DNA of 64,000 nucleotides, taken from NCBI RefSeq assembly GCF_000520015.2, contig NZ_CP007044.2, positions 3,968,001 through 4,032,000 on the forward strand. Reading direction: 5' to 3'. Positions 9,551 to 18,231 of the stretch are shown here, in pieces (position 1 is the stretch's first letter; every line of letters starts with the position of its first letter). The position numbers and the translations under genes are program-made. The notes beneath the pieces were generated by a model. That model ran no database searches. It was not told the origin of the DNA and was given only the letters and a program-made list of their open reading frames with translations. This DNA is from Chania multitudinisentens RB-25. GTDB lineage: Bacteria; Pseudomonadota; Gammaproteobacteria; Enterobacterales; Enterobacteriaceae.

Positions 9551-9572
9551 TCAAGGGGAAATATCCCCTTGA
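9551..9572. terminator. Palindromic hairpin between convergent genes
   Basis: TCAAGGGG-AAATAT-CCCCTTGA is a perfect 8-bp stem located between the stop codons of the LuxR-type regulator and tqsA. It lacks a long T run on either side. It is therefore a weak or Rho-assisted terminator, or an mRNA-protecting hairpin, for both genes. Confidence 0.5.
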
Positions 9573-9595
9573 AGTACGACAAATCCGCAATATTC

Positions 9596-10657
9596 TCACT
9601 CTGGTGTGATCTTTTCTTTGACAGCTCTGCCATCACCCAGAATCACCGCCAATTTATGCCCACCATCCATCGTTTCTAACGTAATACGGACAATGATGGT
9701 CAATGGCACCGAGAGCAACATTCCCACCGCCCCCATCAACCACCCCCAGAATATCAGGGAAAGGAACACCACCAACGTAGAAAGCCCTAATCCCCGCCCC
9801 ATGATGCGCGGCTCCAGAATGTTGCCAATCACCAGGTTAATCAGAATATATCCTCCCAGCACCACCATCGCATCGGCAAAGCCGTTAAACAGCAAAGCTT
9901 GAATCAGCGGTGGTATTGCGGCGATCACAGAGCCGATATTGGGAATAAAATTAAGCAGAAAAGCCATCATGCCCCAGATAAAGGCAAACCGGACACCAAC
10001 CCAACTCAGGAATCCCCAGACAATCAACCCCGTGACCAGACTGATAGCTGTTTTGATCACCAGATAATGTGTCACTCCTTTCAGAGCACGTTGGATAGCA
10101 GCCATACCCTCATCGGGTTTGTTCAACGCCTGCTGTAATTTGTAAGGCAGGAACTGTACTTCAAATAACATAAATACCACTGTCATCAGTAACAGAAAAA
10201 TACTGATCATGGCGCCAGAAAGATGGCTTAGCAGACGAGTGACCAGGTTCATCGTTGCACCCGGATCGACAAATTTGACCACCGCATCCGCAGAGAACGT
10301 AATGTCGATATTGAAACGCTCAGCATAATATTGCAGTTCACGCACTTTTTCTAACATCACGCCGCGATACTGCGGCAGCGAACGAGCAAACTCATTCAAA
10401 GAGGAACCCAGCGTGCCAATAAGCATTAGCAACAAGACAACAACCGTGATCACCAGTAACATTACGCTCAAAGCTCTGGGTACTCTGCAACGCTCCAGCC
10501 ATACCACCAGCGGGTTAAGCACAATGGCAAGAAACACCGCCAACAGAAAAGGCACCACAATCTCCGCAGCAGCCTTGATTCCGGCCAGAATAATCACCAG
10601 CATCGCCAACATCATGATCAAGTGAAGTTTACGGTTATTGAATTCAAAACTGCTCAT
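9596..10657 (-). CDS. tqsA: AI-2E family transporter TqsA
   Basis: TqsA is an inner-membrane protein of the AI-2 exporter (AI-2E/PerM) superfamily; in E. coli it exports the quorum signal AI-2 and affects biofilm. The conserved GNILEPRIMGRGLGLSTLVVFLSL block and multiple hydrophobic segments are clear, with strong similarity to the E. coli protein along all 353 aa. The RBS AAGGAAG lies 6 bases before ATG. It converges with the upstream LuxR-type regulator. Confidence 0.93.
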   Translation of the reverse strand: MSSFEFNNRKLHLIMMLAMLVIILAGIKAAAEIVVPFLLAVFLAIVLNPLVVWLERCRVPRALSVMLLVITVVVLLLMLIGTLGSSLNEFARSLPQYRGVMLEKVRELQYYAERFNIDITFSADAVVKFVDPGATMNLVTRLLSHLSGAMISIFLLLMTVVFMLFEVQFLPYKLQQALNKPDEGMAAIQRALKGVTHYLVIKTAISLVTGLIVWGFLSWVGVRFAFIWGMMAFLLNFIPNIGSVIAAIPPLIQALLFNGFADAMVVLGGYILINLVIGNILEPRIMGRGLGLSTLVVFLSLIFWGWLMGAVGMLLSVPLTIIVRITLETMDGGHKLAVILGDGRAVKEKITPE

Positions 10658-11088
10658 GAGGCTTCCTTACGTAAAACCGGCCCAAGTGAGCCATTGATGA
10701 GTACTATGGTAGCAAATTCTTCTTCCCTGGCGCAGAGAAATCACCGCCATTAATCTGAGTAAAATAAGATAATCCCTGATTTTTCTTAGCATACTAAATA
10801 ATGGATATAGTAGTGATTGAATTAATCCCCATTCAATGCATCGATATTTACGTAAGATGACAAAACCTGACAATAATAATTAAAATCAAGTAAATTCAAT
10901 CAGTAATGCTCAATCAAATTTTTGAAAATATATTAACTCAACCGATTCATTTGATTGAGTTATCGCGAAGTTACGCAAATTCACTGATTGATGCCATAAA
11001 GAAACGATGAGGTTAAATTTATTGTTGATTTTATTTTTTTAACGTTTAATTATTGCTGCCAGAAAATTTGGTAATGTAAGGAAATACC
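10658..11088. promoter_or_regulatory. AT-rich tqsA-yceJ divergent promoter region with inverted repeats
   Basis: This 431-base AT-rich spacer separates the divergent starts of tqsA and yceJ. It contains an 11-bp perfect inverted repeat, CTCAATCAAAT (10909-10919) and ATTTGATTGAG (10949-10959). Nested within and beside it is TAACTCAA/TTGAGTTA (10934-10941, 10955-10962). These could be operator sites or an RNA hairpin. A short minus-strand reading frame inside the region has no convincing start or family and I leave it out. Confidence 0.5.
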
Positions 11089-11643
11089 ATGCTTTGGAAG
11101 AATACCACTGAACGTTTTGGTCATATCTCAATCCTAATCCACTGGTTGGTTGCCCTGAGTGTATATGGATTATTCGCTCTCGGTTTGTGGATGGTCACTT
11201 TGGGTTATTACGACGTTTGGTATCACCAGGCACCGGAAATCCATAAAAGCATCGGTATCCTGTTATTCATCATCATGATCGTTCGAGTTGTATGGCGCTT
11301 TATTTCGCCTCCTCCTAAACCTCTCGCCAGCTATAGCCGATTCACCCGCATTAATGCCGTGCTTGCTCATATCGCGCTCTATGTTGTGCTCTTTGGCATT
11401 TTGATCAGCGGTTACCTGATTTCCACTGCTGACGGTCAGGCAATAAGCGTTTTCGGTTGGTTCGACGTGCCAGCCTCTGTTACTGATATAGCCCAGCAGG
11501 CCGATACGGCTGGAACAATTCATCTTTATTTGGCTTGGGCTGTTGTAGTGCTTTCAGTACTGCATGCTCTGGCTGCGTTTAAACATCACTTCGTTGATCG
11601 TGATGTTACTTTGAAACGGATGCTGGGTCGCAGCGCCGATTAA
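11089..11643 (+). CDS. yceJ: Cytochrome b561 family protein YceJ
   Basis: This is a four-helix inner-membrane di-heme cytochrome b. Haem-ligand histidines are visible in LIHWLVALSVYGLF, YHQAPEIHKSIGI, and near the end IHLYLAWAVVVLSVLHALAAFKHH. The protein matches E. coli YceJ throughout (184 aa). The RBS is AAGGA, 6 bases before ATG. The yceI gene follows 24 bases downstream, so the two form an operon; YceJ may pass electrons to or act with the periplasmic lipocalin-like YceI, but the physiological substrate is unknown. Confidence 0.93.
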   Translation: MLWKNTTERFGHISILIHWLVALSVYGLFALGLWMVTLGYYDVWYHQAPEIHKSIGILLFIIMIVRVVWRFISPPPKPLASYSRFTRINAVLAHIALYVVLFGILISGYLISTADGQAISVFGWFDVPASVTDIAQQADTAGTIHLYLAWAVVVLSVLHALAAFKHHFVDRDVTLKRMLGRSAD

Positions 11644-11667
11644 CTTTATAAAATTATGGAGATTGCT

Positions 11668-12249
11668 ATGCTAAAGAAGACCGTCCTGAGCCTTACTGCG
11701 GGTGCCCTGATGTTAAGTTCAGGCTTTGCTCTGGCTGCCAATTACAACATTGACAAACAAGGGCAACATGCCTTTATCGAATTCCGCATCCAGCATCTGG
11801 GTTACAGCTGGCTGTACGGTACTTTCAAAGACTTCGACGGTAGCTTTACCTTTGATGAAAAAGATCCTTCCAAAGATCGGGTGAATGTCACCATTAATAC
11901 CGCCAGCATAGACACCAATCATGCAGAGCGCGACAAACACCTGCGTGGTGCCGATTTCTTGAATGTAGAAAAACATAAGCAAGCAAAGTTTGAGTCCACC
12001 GAAGTGAAAAAAGACGGTGAAGGTTTTGCCGTAGTTGGCAATCTGACGCTGAACGGCGTAACCAAGCCTGTCACACTGGATGCCAAACTGATTGGTCAAG
12101 GCAACGATCCGTGGGGTGGCTACCGTGCTGGCTTCGAAGCCAGCGGTAAAATCAAGTTGAAAGACTTCAACATCACCCAAGACCTTGGCCCAGCCTCCCA
12201 GGAAGTAGAACTGATCATTTCCGTAGAAGGTGTACGCGAGAAAGCATAA
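11668..12249 (+). CDS. yceI: Periplasmic polyisoprenoid-binding YceI family protein
   Basis: YceI proteins are lipocalin-like beta-barrels that bind polyisoprenoids. A Sec signal peptide is clear (LKKTVLSLTAGALMLSSGF, cleaved at ALA-A). The mature part matches E. coli YceI closely (HAFIEFRIQHLGYSWLYGTF, NHAERDKHLR, NDPWGGYRAGFEA). The frame is open 4 codons upstream, but I choose the second ATG because TGGAGA sits 6 bases before it. It is the second gene of the yceJ-yceI unit and ends at a shared terminator. Confidence 0.95.
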   Translation: MLKKTVLSLTAGALMLSSGFALAANYNIDKQGQHAFIEFRIQHLGYSWLYGTFKDFDGSFTFDEKDPSKDRVNVTINTASIDTNHAERDKHLRGADFLNVEKHKQAKFESTEVKKDGEGFAVVGNLTLNGVTKPVTLDAKLIGQGNDPWGGYRAGFEASGKIKLKDFNITQDLGPASQEVELIISVEGVREKA

Positions 12250-12282
12250 TAAGGGCGCGGCTATCGCGCCCCAGCAAAAAAC

Positions 12283-12308
12283 GGGTTCAGCATGCTGAAC
12301 CCTATTTT
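12283..12308. terminator. Bidirectional terminator yceI / trhO
   Basis: GGGTTCAG-CATG-CTGAACCC followed by TATTTTTT terminates yceI; in the other direction it is preceded by A-rich sequence that gives a T run for trhO. It overlaps the last codons of trhO. A second GC hairpin (GGGCGCG-CTAT-CGCGCCC) lies 15 bases earlier. Confidence 0.88.
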
Positions 12309-13354
12309 TTAGGTTCAGGAATATGTAACGTTGCTTGCAGCAAGCCTTTCGACTTATTGAAAATTTTAACACCATTCTCACGCCCAGCACGGCGTGCACG
12401 TTGTTCTTCACGCGGCAACTTCAGTTCTTCGCGGCAGGTATCGCTACAGCACCCTGCAAACTTCTCAGCACAGCTTGGGCATTGGATAAACAACAGGTGG
12501 CAGCCGTCATTCAAACAGTTGGTGTGGGTATCGCACGGCGCACCGCACTGGTGGCAGTGGGCAATCACCTCCTCGGAAATACGTTCTCCCATGCGCTCGT
12601 CAAACACAAAGTTTTTACCGATAAACTTCAGCGGTAAACCCTGCTCTTTTGCCTTGCGTGCGTACTCAATAATACCGCCTTCCACGTGATAAACGTTTTT
12701 GAAGCCGTGATGCAGCATATAAGCGCTGGCTTTCTCACAACGAATGCCCCCGGTGCAGTACATGACAATATTCTTGTCTTTCTGCTCCTGCAACATCTCC
12801 ACAGCCATCGGCAATTGCTCGCGAAAAGTATCGGAAGGTATTTCAAGCGCATTTTCAAAATGCCCAACTTCATATTCGTAGTGATTACGCATGTCTACGA
12901 ACAGGGTATTCGGATCATCAATCATCTGGTTAACGCGCTCGGCCTGCAAATACTCCCCAACCTGCGCAGGGTTGAAGGTTTCATCACTGATGCCATCGGC
13001 CACTATGCGTTCACGTACCTTCAGGCGCAGTACCCAGAATGATTTGCCATCATCTTCTAAAGCAATATTCAGGCGCAGTTGCTCCAACGCCGGATGCGCG
13101 GAAAACAGCACGGTTTTAAAGGTAGCAAAATGGCTCTGCGGCACACTGATTTGAGCATTGATGCCCTCTTTAGCCACATAAACACGGCCAAACACTTTCA
13201 GTTTATTGAACTGAATATACAGACTGTCACGAAACGCCTTAGGGTCATCAAGGGTAAAATATTTATAAAAAGAAACTGTGGTGCGTGGCTCGGTTTCAGC
13301 CAGCATACGCGCCTTCAGTTCCTCATTAGAAATTCGGTTATGTAACACTGGCAT
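12302..13354 (-). CDS. trhO: tRNA uridine(34) hydroxylase TrhO (rhodanese family)
   Basis: TrhO (YceA) catalyses oxygen-dependent 5-hydroxylation of U34 in some tRNAs. The central rhodanese domain has the active-site Cys in NIVMYCTGGIRCEK near residue 180. The C-terminal region is Cys-rich (CHQCGAPCDTHTNC, CPSCAEKFAGCCSDTC), probably binding zinc. The length of 350 aa is as expected. No neighbour shares its direction, so it is a single-gene unit. Confidence 0.95.
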   Translation of the reverse strand: MPVLHNRISNEELKARMLAETEPRTTVSFYKYFTLDDPKAFRDSLYIQFNKLKVFGRVYVAKEGINAQISVPQSHFATFKTVLFSAHPALEQLRLNIALEDDGKSFWVLRLKVRERIVADGISDETFNPAQVGEYLQAERVNQMIDDPNTLFVDMRNHYEYEVGHFENALEIPSDTFREQLPMAVEMLQEQKDKNIVMYCTGGIRCEKASAYMLHHGFKNVYHVEGGIIEYARKAKEQGLPLKFIGKNFVFDERMGERISEEVIAHCHQCGAPCDTHTNCLNDGCHLLFIQCPSCAEKFAGCCSDTCREELKLPREEQRARRAGRENGVKIFNKSKGLLQATLHIPEPKK

Positions 13355-13768
13355 GGTGTACTTTCCTGTTTTTCGGGAGGTGGCTGAACGAATGCACCCA
13401 GGCTACTGCCTCGTGCGCGGCGCACATAATACCCGAAAATGTGACCTAACACAGCATCGCTCCTATGCCTAGGTTTCTCACTCGAAGTCTGGCGTTATTA
13501 CAATCCGGGTAGCCATTGATCATAGCGACCTGTCTACTTCGTTACTCCTGCATTGTTAGATGAAAATATTGCTGAGAAAGCAGTGCATTCACCTCACTGA
13601 CAAGCATGAGAATTAAATGCTGAGTTTTTCCTGTTGTATTAGAGAAATCTCACAATACACTAATGTGATAAACGACAGGAAAACATTGTAAGGGTCAAAA
13701 GCCCAAAGCTACAGGCTTTGTGATTTATCTGTTATTACTATTAAATGACTGCTTTAAGCTGAGAACAC
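13355..13768. promoter_or_regulatory. trhO-lpxL divergent intergenic region
   Basis: This is 414 bases without a gene. The notable structure is an imperfect 12-bp inverted repeat, TTTTCCTGTTGT (13626-13637) and ACGACAGGAAAA (13672-13683), with 34 bases between. The one mismatch would be a G-U pair in RNA. It lies 85 bases before lpxL. Nested inside is TCACA-N9-TGTGA. It may be an operator or leader hairpin for lpxL. Confidence 0.45.
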
Positions 13769-14692
13769 ATGACTCAAGTTCCTCCTTTTAATCGATCGTT
13801 ACTCCATCCTCGTTACTGGCTCACCTGGTTCGGGATAGCTTTACTGTACTTATTGGTCTTGCTCCCTTACCCGGTGATCTATCGGTTAGGCACCGCATTG
13901 GGCCGTTTTTCCATGCACTTTCTGAAACGCCGTGTAGCCATTGCGCAGCGTAACCTTGCATTGTGCTTTCCTGAAATGTCAAAAGCCGAACGTAACATAT
14001 TGGTTGTAAAGAATTTTGAGTCGGTCGGTATGGGGTTGTTTGAAACAGGCATGGCTTGGTTCTGGCCAAACTGGCGTATTAAACGCTGGTTTACCGTCAG
14101 CGGCTTGGAGCATATTGAAAAAGCGCGTAACAATCATCAAGGCATTTTATTGATCGGGTTGCATTTTCTGACACTGGAGTTAGGTGCCCGAACCTTTGGT
14201 ATTTACAATCCAGGCATTGGTGTTTATCGCCCGCACGATAATCCACTGATTGATTGGCTGCAAAACTGGGGCCGTATGCGTTCCAACAAAACCATGTTAG
14301 ACCGCAAAGATGTCAAAGGAATGATTCGAGCCTTGCAGCAGGGCGAAATCATCTGGTATGCGCCCGATCACGACTACGGCCCACGCAGCAGCGTATTCGC
14401 ACCACTATTTGCCGTCGAAAAAGCTGCCACCACAACGGGTAGCTACGTTTTGGTGCGCATGGGCAAACCAGCCATTATTCCTTTTACCCCACGCCGTCTG
14501 CCGGGAGGAAAAGGGTATGAGTTGCTCATACAACCTGCGGTGGAAAACTTCCCGCTAGATAACGAGCTTGAAGCCGCAATATTTATGAATAGCGTGGTTG
14601 AAAAGGAAATTTTGCTGGCCCCTGATCAATACATGTGGCTACATCGCCGCTTCAAAACCCGGCCAGAAGGTGAACCTTCACTTTACACCTAA
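13769..14692 (+). CDS. lpxL: Lipid A lauroyltransferase LpxL (HtrB)
   Basis: LpxL adds a secondary lauroyl chain to Kdo2-lipid IV-A at the inner membrane. One N-terminal transmembrane helix (LTWFGIALLYLLVLLPYPVI) is followed by the catalytic HX4E motif in GLHFLTLELGAR near residue 132. The later WYAPDHDYGPR and RFKTRPEGEP blocks are typical of the LpxL branch. The length of 307 aa is normal. It is preceded by a spacer with an inverted repeat and followed by a separate small gene. Confidence 0.95.
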   Translation: MTQVPPFNRSLLHPRYWLTWFGIALLYLLVLLPYPVIYRLGTALGRFSMHFLKRRVAIAQRNLALCFPEMSKAERNILVVKNFESVGMGLFETGMAWFWPNWRIKRWFTVSGLEHIEKARNNHQGILLIGLHFLTLELGARTFGIYNPGIGVYRPHDNPLIDWLQNWGRMRSNKTMLDRKDVKGMIRALQQGEIIWYAPDHDYGPRSSVFAPLFAVEKAATTTGSYVLVRMGKPAIIPFTPRRLPGGKGYELLIQPAVENFPLDNELEAAIFMNSVVEKEILLAPDQYMWLHRRFKTRPEGEPSLYT

Positions 14693-14770
14693 TGACAGTT
14701 TTACCCCACACCTTGAAAAGTTAACAAAGCGTGTGATGTTATGAATCCATCATCAGTAAAAGGAATCACT

Positions 14771-15055
14771 ATGTACATCGTTAGCTTGACCTATCACCGC
14801 CCACTTGAAGAAGTTGATAATCATCATGCAGAACACATTGCCTGGTTGAAGCAGTATTTTCAGGAGGGAATCTTCATTGCATCAGGCCGTAAAAACCCAC
14901 GTACCGGTGGCGTGATCCTGGTAAAAAGTATCGAGCGGGCACGGTTAGACAGCATTCTGGCGCAAGATCCGTTTACAGCAGTGGCACATTATGAAGTGAC
15001 CGAGGTCGCCCTCACCTCCGCTTCTGCCGGGTTTGAAGCATTGACCAGCGTATAA
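14771..15055 (+). CDS. YciI-like family protein
   Basis: This is a 94-residue protein with the YciI/YCII fold (ferredoxin-like alpha/beta). It contains the typical HAEHIAWLKQYFQEGIFIASG stretch, in which a His is the usual putative catalytic residue, followed by RKNPRTGGVILV. I start at the ATG preceded by AAAGGAAT (7 bases), which gives MYIVSLTYHRP like the family, rather than at the longer frame 30 bases upstream. The substrate is unknown. It is probably a single-gene unit. Confidence 0.8.
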   Translation: MYIVSLTYHRPLEEVDNHHAEHIAWLKQYFQEGIFIASGRKNPRTGGVILVKSIERARLDSILAQDPFTAVAHYEVTEVALTSASAGFEALTSV

Positions 15056-15640
15056 ACCCCGTTCAATTGCGCCGTTCCTGGCGCTTTGTGTACATGACAT
15101 TGGGTATTTGTTAGCAACCTGCTCGCTTCGTACCCAACATTAATGCCAAATAAAATACATGAAGGCGGGTTGCAGGATGCCTTATCGCTGTATTTTTCGC
15201 CACTTGATTTCCCCCATTTATCACATTTCTCAACGCTAAGCGTTCTGATACAAAATAAGTTGAGATCGGAAAACTACTATTAATTCCTTTATTTTTAATA
15301 TAATAAGAAAAAACCAGAGCAATAAACCACCTGTCAATATAAATTCCCTTTTGACCAAAATAAAAACCAGGAAAGTAGATGTTTGTCGACTTTTCATCTA
15401 AAAAATGGGATACAAGTACTAGACAAAATCATTGGTCAGTTATCAAATGGTTAAATAATATTATGCTAAATGTGAAAATTTGGCCCAATAAAGAAAAGAC
15501 CAGCACGTTTCTCCGCAGTTCACAAACGTTGCGCAGGTGAGGTTTTGTCGGGTAACCCGCTCTAGATGGGGCTACTTTCCTTAAATACACACATACCACA
15601 GTACAGCCGCAATATGTGGCGCACTTATCAGGAAGATGTT
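15056..15640. promoter_or_regulatory. Long leader/intergenic region before peptide transporter
   Basis: This region of nearly 600 bases has no convincing gene. Just after the YciI-like gene is a short hairpin, GCGCC-GTTCCT-GGCGC followed by TTTG, possibly a weak terminator. A TTGGGTA/TACCCAA inverted repeat (15100-15106, 15131-15137) follows. The rest is AT-rich, ending at GTAACCCGC. It probably holds the promoter and a long leader of the transporter gene. Confidence 0.45.
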
Positions 15641-17176
15641 ATGCAATCCTCTGTTGAACAAAAAGAAAACCGTACCTTCCTCGGCCATCCTTATCCGCTT
15701 GGTTCGCTGTTTTTCACTGAGATGTGGGAACGCTTCTCGTTTTATGGCATTCGTCCATTATTGATCCTGTTTATGGCAGCCACCGTTTATGAAGGCGGTA
15801 TGGGGCTAGCGCGTGAGAATGCCTCGGCGATCGTCGGTATTTTTGCTGGCAGCATGTATCTGGCTGCACTGCCAGGCGGCTGGTTGGCCGATAACTGGCT
15901 TGGCCAGCAAAAAGCCGTTTGGTATGGTTCGATCCTGATTGCTCTCGGCCACTTGTCTATCGCCCTGTCAGCAGTGATGGGTAACGATATGTTCTTTATT
16001 GGCCTGATGTTTATCGTACTCGGTTCTGGCCTATTCAAGACCTGTATCTCAGTGATGGTCGGCACCTTGTACAAACAAGGTGATGCGCGCCGTGACGGCG
16101 GATTTTCGCTGTTTTACATGGGGATCAATATAGGATCTTTCATGGCACCGTTGATTTCCGGTTGGCTGATTCGCTCCCACGGTTGGCACTGGGGCTTTGG
16201 CATCGGTGGGCTTGGAATGTTGGTAGCGCTGGTGATTTTCCGCGTTTTTGCCGTACCATCGCTAAAACGCTATGACAGTGAAGTGGGCCTGGACTCCACT
16301 TGGAACACCCCGATTGTCAAGAAAAATGGAGTCGGTACTTGGGTTACCCTGCTGGCCGCAGGTGTCGCGGTAATTGTCGGCCTGATCTCTCAGGGTATCA
16401 TTGTGATCAACCCAGTAGCCGTTGCTAGCATGCTGGTTTATGTGATTGCCGCATCTGTAACCCTTTACTTTATATATCTATTTTTCCTCGCGGGCCTGAA
16501 TCGCAAAGAGCGGGCACGCCTGTTAGTTTGCTTTATCCTGCTAATCTCCGCCGCATTCTTCTGGTCTGCGTTCGAACAAAAACCGACATCGTTTAACCTG
16601 TTCGCCAACGATTACACCAACCGTATGATGGGCGACTTTGAAATCCCGGCAGTCTGGTTCCAATCGATCAACGCCCTGTTTATTATTTTGCTAGCCCCCA
16701 TCTTCAGCTGGTTGTGGCCGGCCTTAGCACGCAATAAAGTTCGCTTCAGCAGTATCACCAAATTCGTAATCGGTATTCTGTTTGCAGCCGCAGGTTTTGG
16801 GTTGATGATGCTAGCCTCTGAGCAAGTATTGAGCAACGGTGGTGCTGGCGTATCACCCATGTGGCTGGTAAGCAGTATTCTGATGCTGACTTTGGGTGAG
16901 TTATGCCTTAGCCCGATTGGCTTGGCAACCATGACTCTGTTGGCACCAGACAGAATGCGCGGCCAGATGATGGGTCTGTGGTTCTGCGCCAGCGCCCTGG
17001 GTAACCTGGCCGCAGGTCTGATCGGCGGTCATGTAAAAGCAGATCAATTGGAGCTGCTGCCAAACTTGTTCGCCCGTTGCTCTATTGCACTGGTCATTTG
17101 TGCCGCAGTATTGATTCTGCTGATCGTTCCGATCCGCCGCATGTTGGAAAATACTCAAGATAAAGCGAACGCCTGA
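15641..17176 (+). CDS. Proton-dependent oligopeptide (POT/PTR) transporter
   Basis: This is a major facilitator-type di/tripeptide:proton symporter of the inner membrane with about 14 hydrophobic segments. The diagnostic ExxER motif is present near the N-terminus (EMWERFSFYGIRP). Further family motifs are GGWLADNWLGQQKAVW and GLFKTCISVMVGTLY. The frame is open 25 codons upstream, but I start at MQSSVEQ because AGGAAG lies 8 bases before it. It is more divergent from DtpA/B than expected for an orthologue, so no symbol is given. Confidence 0.9.
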   Translation: MQSSVEQKENRTFLGHPYPLGSLFFTEMWERFSFYGIRPLLILFMAATVYEGGMGLARENASAIVGIFAGSMYLAALPGGWLADNWLGQQKAVWYGSILIALGHLSIALSAVMGNDMFFIGLMFIVLGSGLFKTCISVMVGTLYKQGDARRDGGFSLFYMGINIGSFMAPLISGWLIRSHGWHWGFGIGGLGMLVALVIFRVFAVPSLKRYDSEVGLDSTWNTPIVKKNGVGTWVTLLAAGVAVIVGLISQGIIVINPVAVASMLVYVIAASVTLYFIYLFFLAGLNRKERARLLVCFILLISAAFFWSAFEQKPTSFNLFANDYTNRMMGDFEIPAVWFQSINALFIILLAPIFSWLWPALARNKVRFSSITKFVIGILFAAAGFGLMMLASEQVLSNGGAGVSPMWLVSSILMLTLGELCLSPIGLATMTLLAPDRMRGQMMGLWFCASALGNLAAGLIGGHVKADQLELLPNLFARCSIALVICAAVLILLIVPIRRMLENTQDKANA

Positions 17177-17197
17177 TTAATGTTCTGCTCACTGCCT

Positions 17198-17223
17198 AAA
17201 GCCAGCGCTCTGTCGCTGGCTTT
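17198..17223. terminator. Bidirectional terminator transporter / VOC gene
   Basis: AAAGCCAGCG-CTCTGT-CGCTGGCTTT is a perfect 10-bp stem between two convergent genes, with T-rich sequence on both strands. Confidence 0.9.
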
Positions 17224-17224
17224 C

Positions 17225-17626
17225 TTATACTTGCCATGCCTGTTGTTGTAATACGACACGGTAACCATCCAAATCCTCGAAAGTTTGCCCATTAATATCC
17301 CAATAGGGATTATAAGCATGCACTCGCCGAAACCCCGCGGCCAGCATTTGCTTACACATGGCTTGCCATTGTTCAACTTCTGGCAGATAAAACACCAGCA
17401 GGTTGTCTTGCGTAGGAGCTCGCCCTACTCGTACACCACGATGATGAGTAAATTCCAAATGATAGGCATGTTGCGGGTGCCCAAGCATGACACCATCAAA
17501 ACCTTGATGTTCCGTAAATCCGCCAAGCACTTCAAACCCCAGACCACGACAATACATTTGCGCAATCGCTTGTAACTTATCGGTTGGACGAGCAATTCGC
17601 AGTATTGCATTCGACAGATTCATCAT
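17225..17626 (-). CDS. VOC (glyoxalase/bleomycin resistance) family protein
   Basis: This 133-residue protein has the paired beta-alpha-beta-beta-beta modules of the vicinal oxygen chelate fold. Likely metal-ligand regions are YHLEFTHH and, at the end, NGQTFEDLDGYRVVLQ, with the usual xDPDG-like turn written here as EDLDGYR. The reaction is unknown. The RBS AGGAG is 2-5 bases from two consecutive ATGs, so the start is uncertain by one codon. Confidence 0.8.
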   Translation of the reverse strand: MMNLSNAILRIARPTDKLQAIAQMYCRGLGFEVLGGFTEHQGFDGVMLGHPQHAYHLEFTHHRGVRVGRAPTQDNLLVFYLPEVEQWQAMCKQMLAAGFRRVHAYNPYWDINGQTFEDLDGYRVVLQQQAWQV

Positions 17627-17992
17627 TTCTCCTATAAGCCATTACATCTCTTTCAGAACTTAATGACTCTACATCACCAAGCTTCGTTTAGTAGCAGAAC
17701 TTATTATCTTGCTACCAATTAATCCGCTAACTCATAGAGATAGAAAATACAAGTCGAGGTAAAAATAGTCACCAACTAACCTCGCAGTAATATTGATTGT
17801 CGTGTTCTCGAAACTTATCCAGCTTGGAAAATTTTTACTTGCTGTTTCAGCACTGTGTGTCGTCATCGTGCTGGGATTACTCATATAGGGCCTGCATTAA
17901 ATCAATGCTTAAAAATAAAAAATATTTTATTAAAAAATAGGTTATATAAGAAATAAAATCATAGTTTTTAACATCACTTTACTTGCAAACAT
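17627..17992. other. Intergenic region with a possible hydrophobic micropeptide
   Basis: No standard gene is seen in this AT-rich stretch of 366 bases. A plus-strand frame at 17802-17888 starts with GTG and encodes 28 residues, MFSKLIQLGKFLLAVSALCV and then eight more hydrophobic residues, i.e. one membrane span. It lacks a good RBS, so I do not list it as a gene. Confidence 0.35.
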
Positions 17993-18018
17993 AAAAAAAC
18001 CGCCTTAGCGGTTTTTTA
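17993..18018 (-). terminator. Terminator of the ylaC unit
   Basis: Read on the minus strand, AACCGC-TAAG-GCGGTT is followed by a run of seven T; it begins 12 bases after the stop of the 43-residue gene. Confidence 0.9.
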
Positions 18019-18030
18019 TTGACATCTCAA

Positions 18031-18162
18031 TCAGATTTTGCAGCCTTCACAGTCCGCTTCATCATCAAGAATTTCTGGTATCTCATTGATTTTTTTCTCT
18101 GTTTTTTCTTCAGCTTTCGCTAATTCAGCATCAATATCAAAATCAAAAATATCATCGCTCAT
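18031..18162 (-). CDS. Small acidic protein with C-terminal CxxC
   Basis: This 43-residue frame begins MSDDIFDFDIDAELAKAEEK and ends with CEGCKI. It is rich in Asp and Glu, with a CxxC pair at the end that could bind metal or form a disulfide. A GGGAG sequence lies 9 bases before ATG. It sits 69 bases downstream of ylaC on the same strand and just before a strong terminator, so it looks like the second gene of that unit. I do not recognise the family. Without comparative data it remains a good candidate only. Confidence 0.65.
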   Translation of the reverse strand: MSDDIFDFDIDAELAKAEEKTEKKINEIPEILDDEADCEGCKI

Positions 18163-18231
18163 CGCAACATACTCCCAAACGATCTGTTTCAAAAAGCGAT
18201 TATAATTCCCCCCAACAGAAGCGCAAGACCT

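Noticed and set aside
10667..10873. 68-codon minus-strand frame upstream of tqsA
   Set aside because: It lies in the AT-rich promoter spacer, has no RBS and no recognisable family.
13640..13670. CRP site in the lpxL upstream region
   Set aside because: The half-sites TCACA-N9-TGTGA have the wrong order and spacing compared with TGTGA-N6-TCACA.
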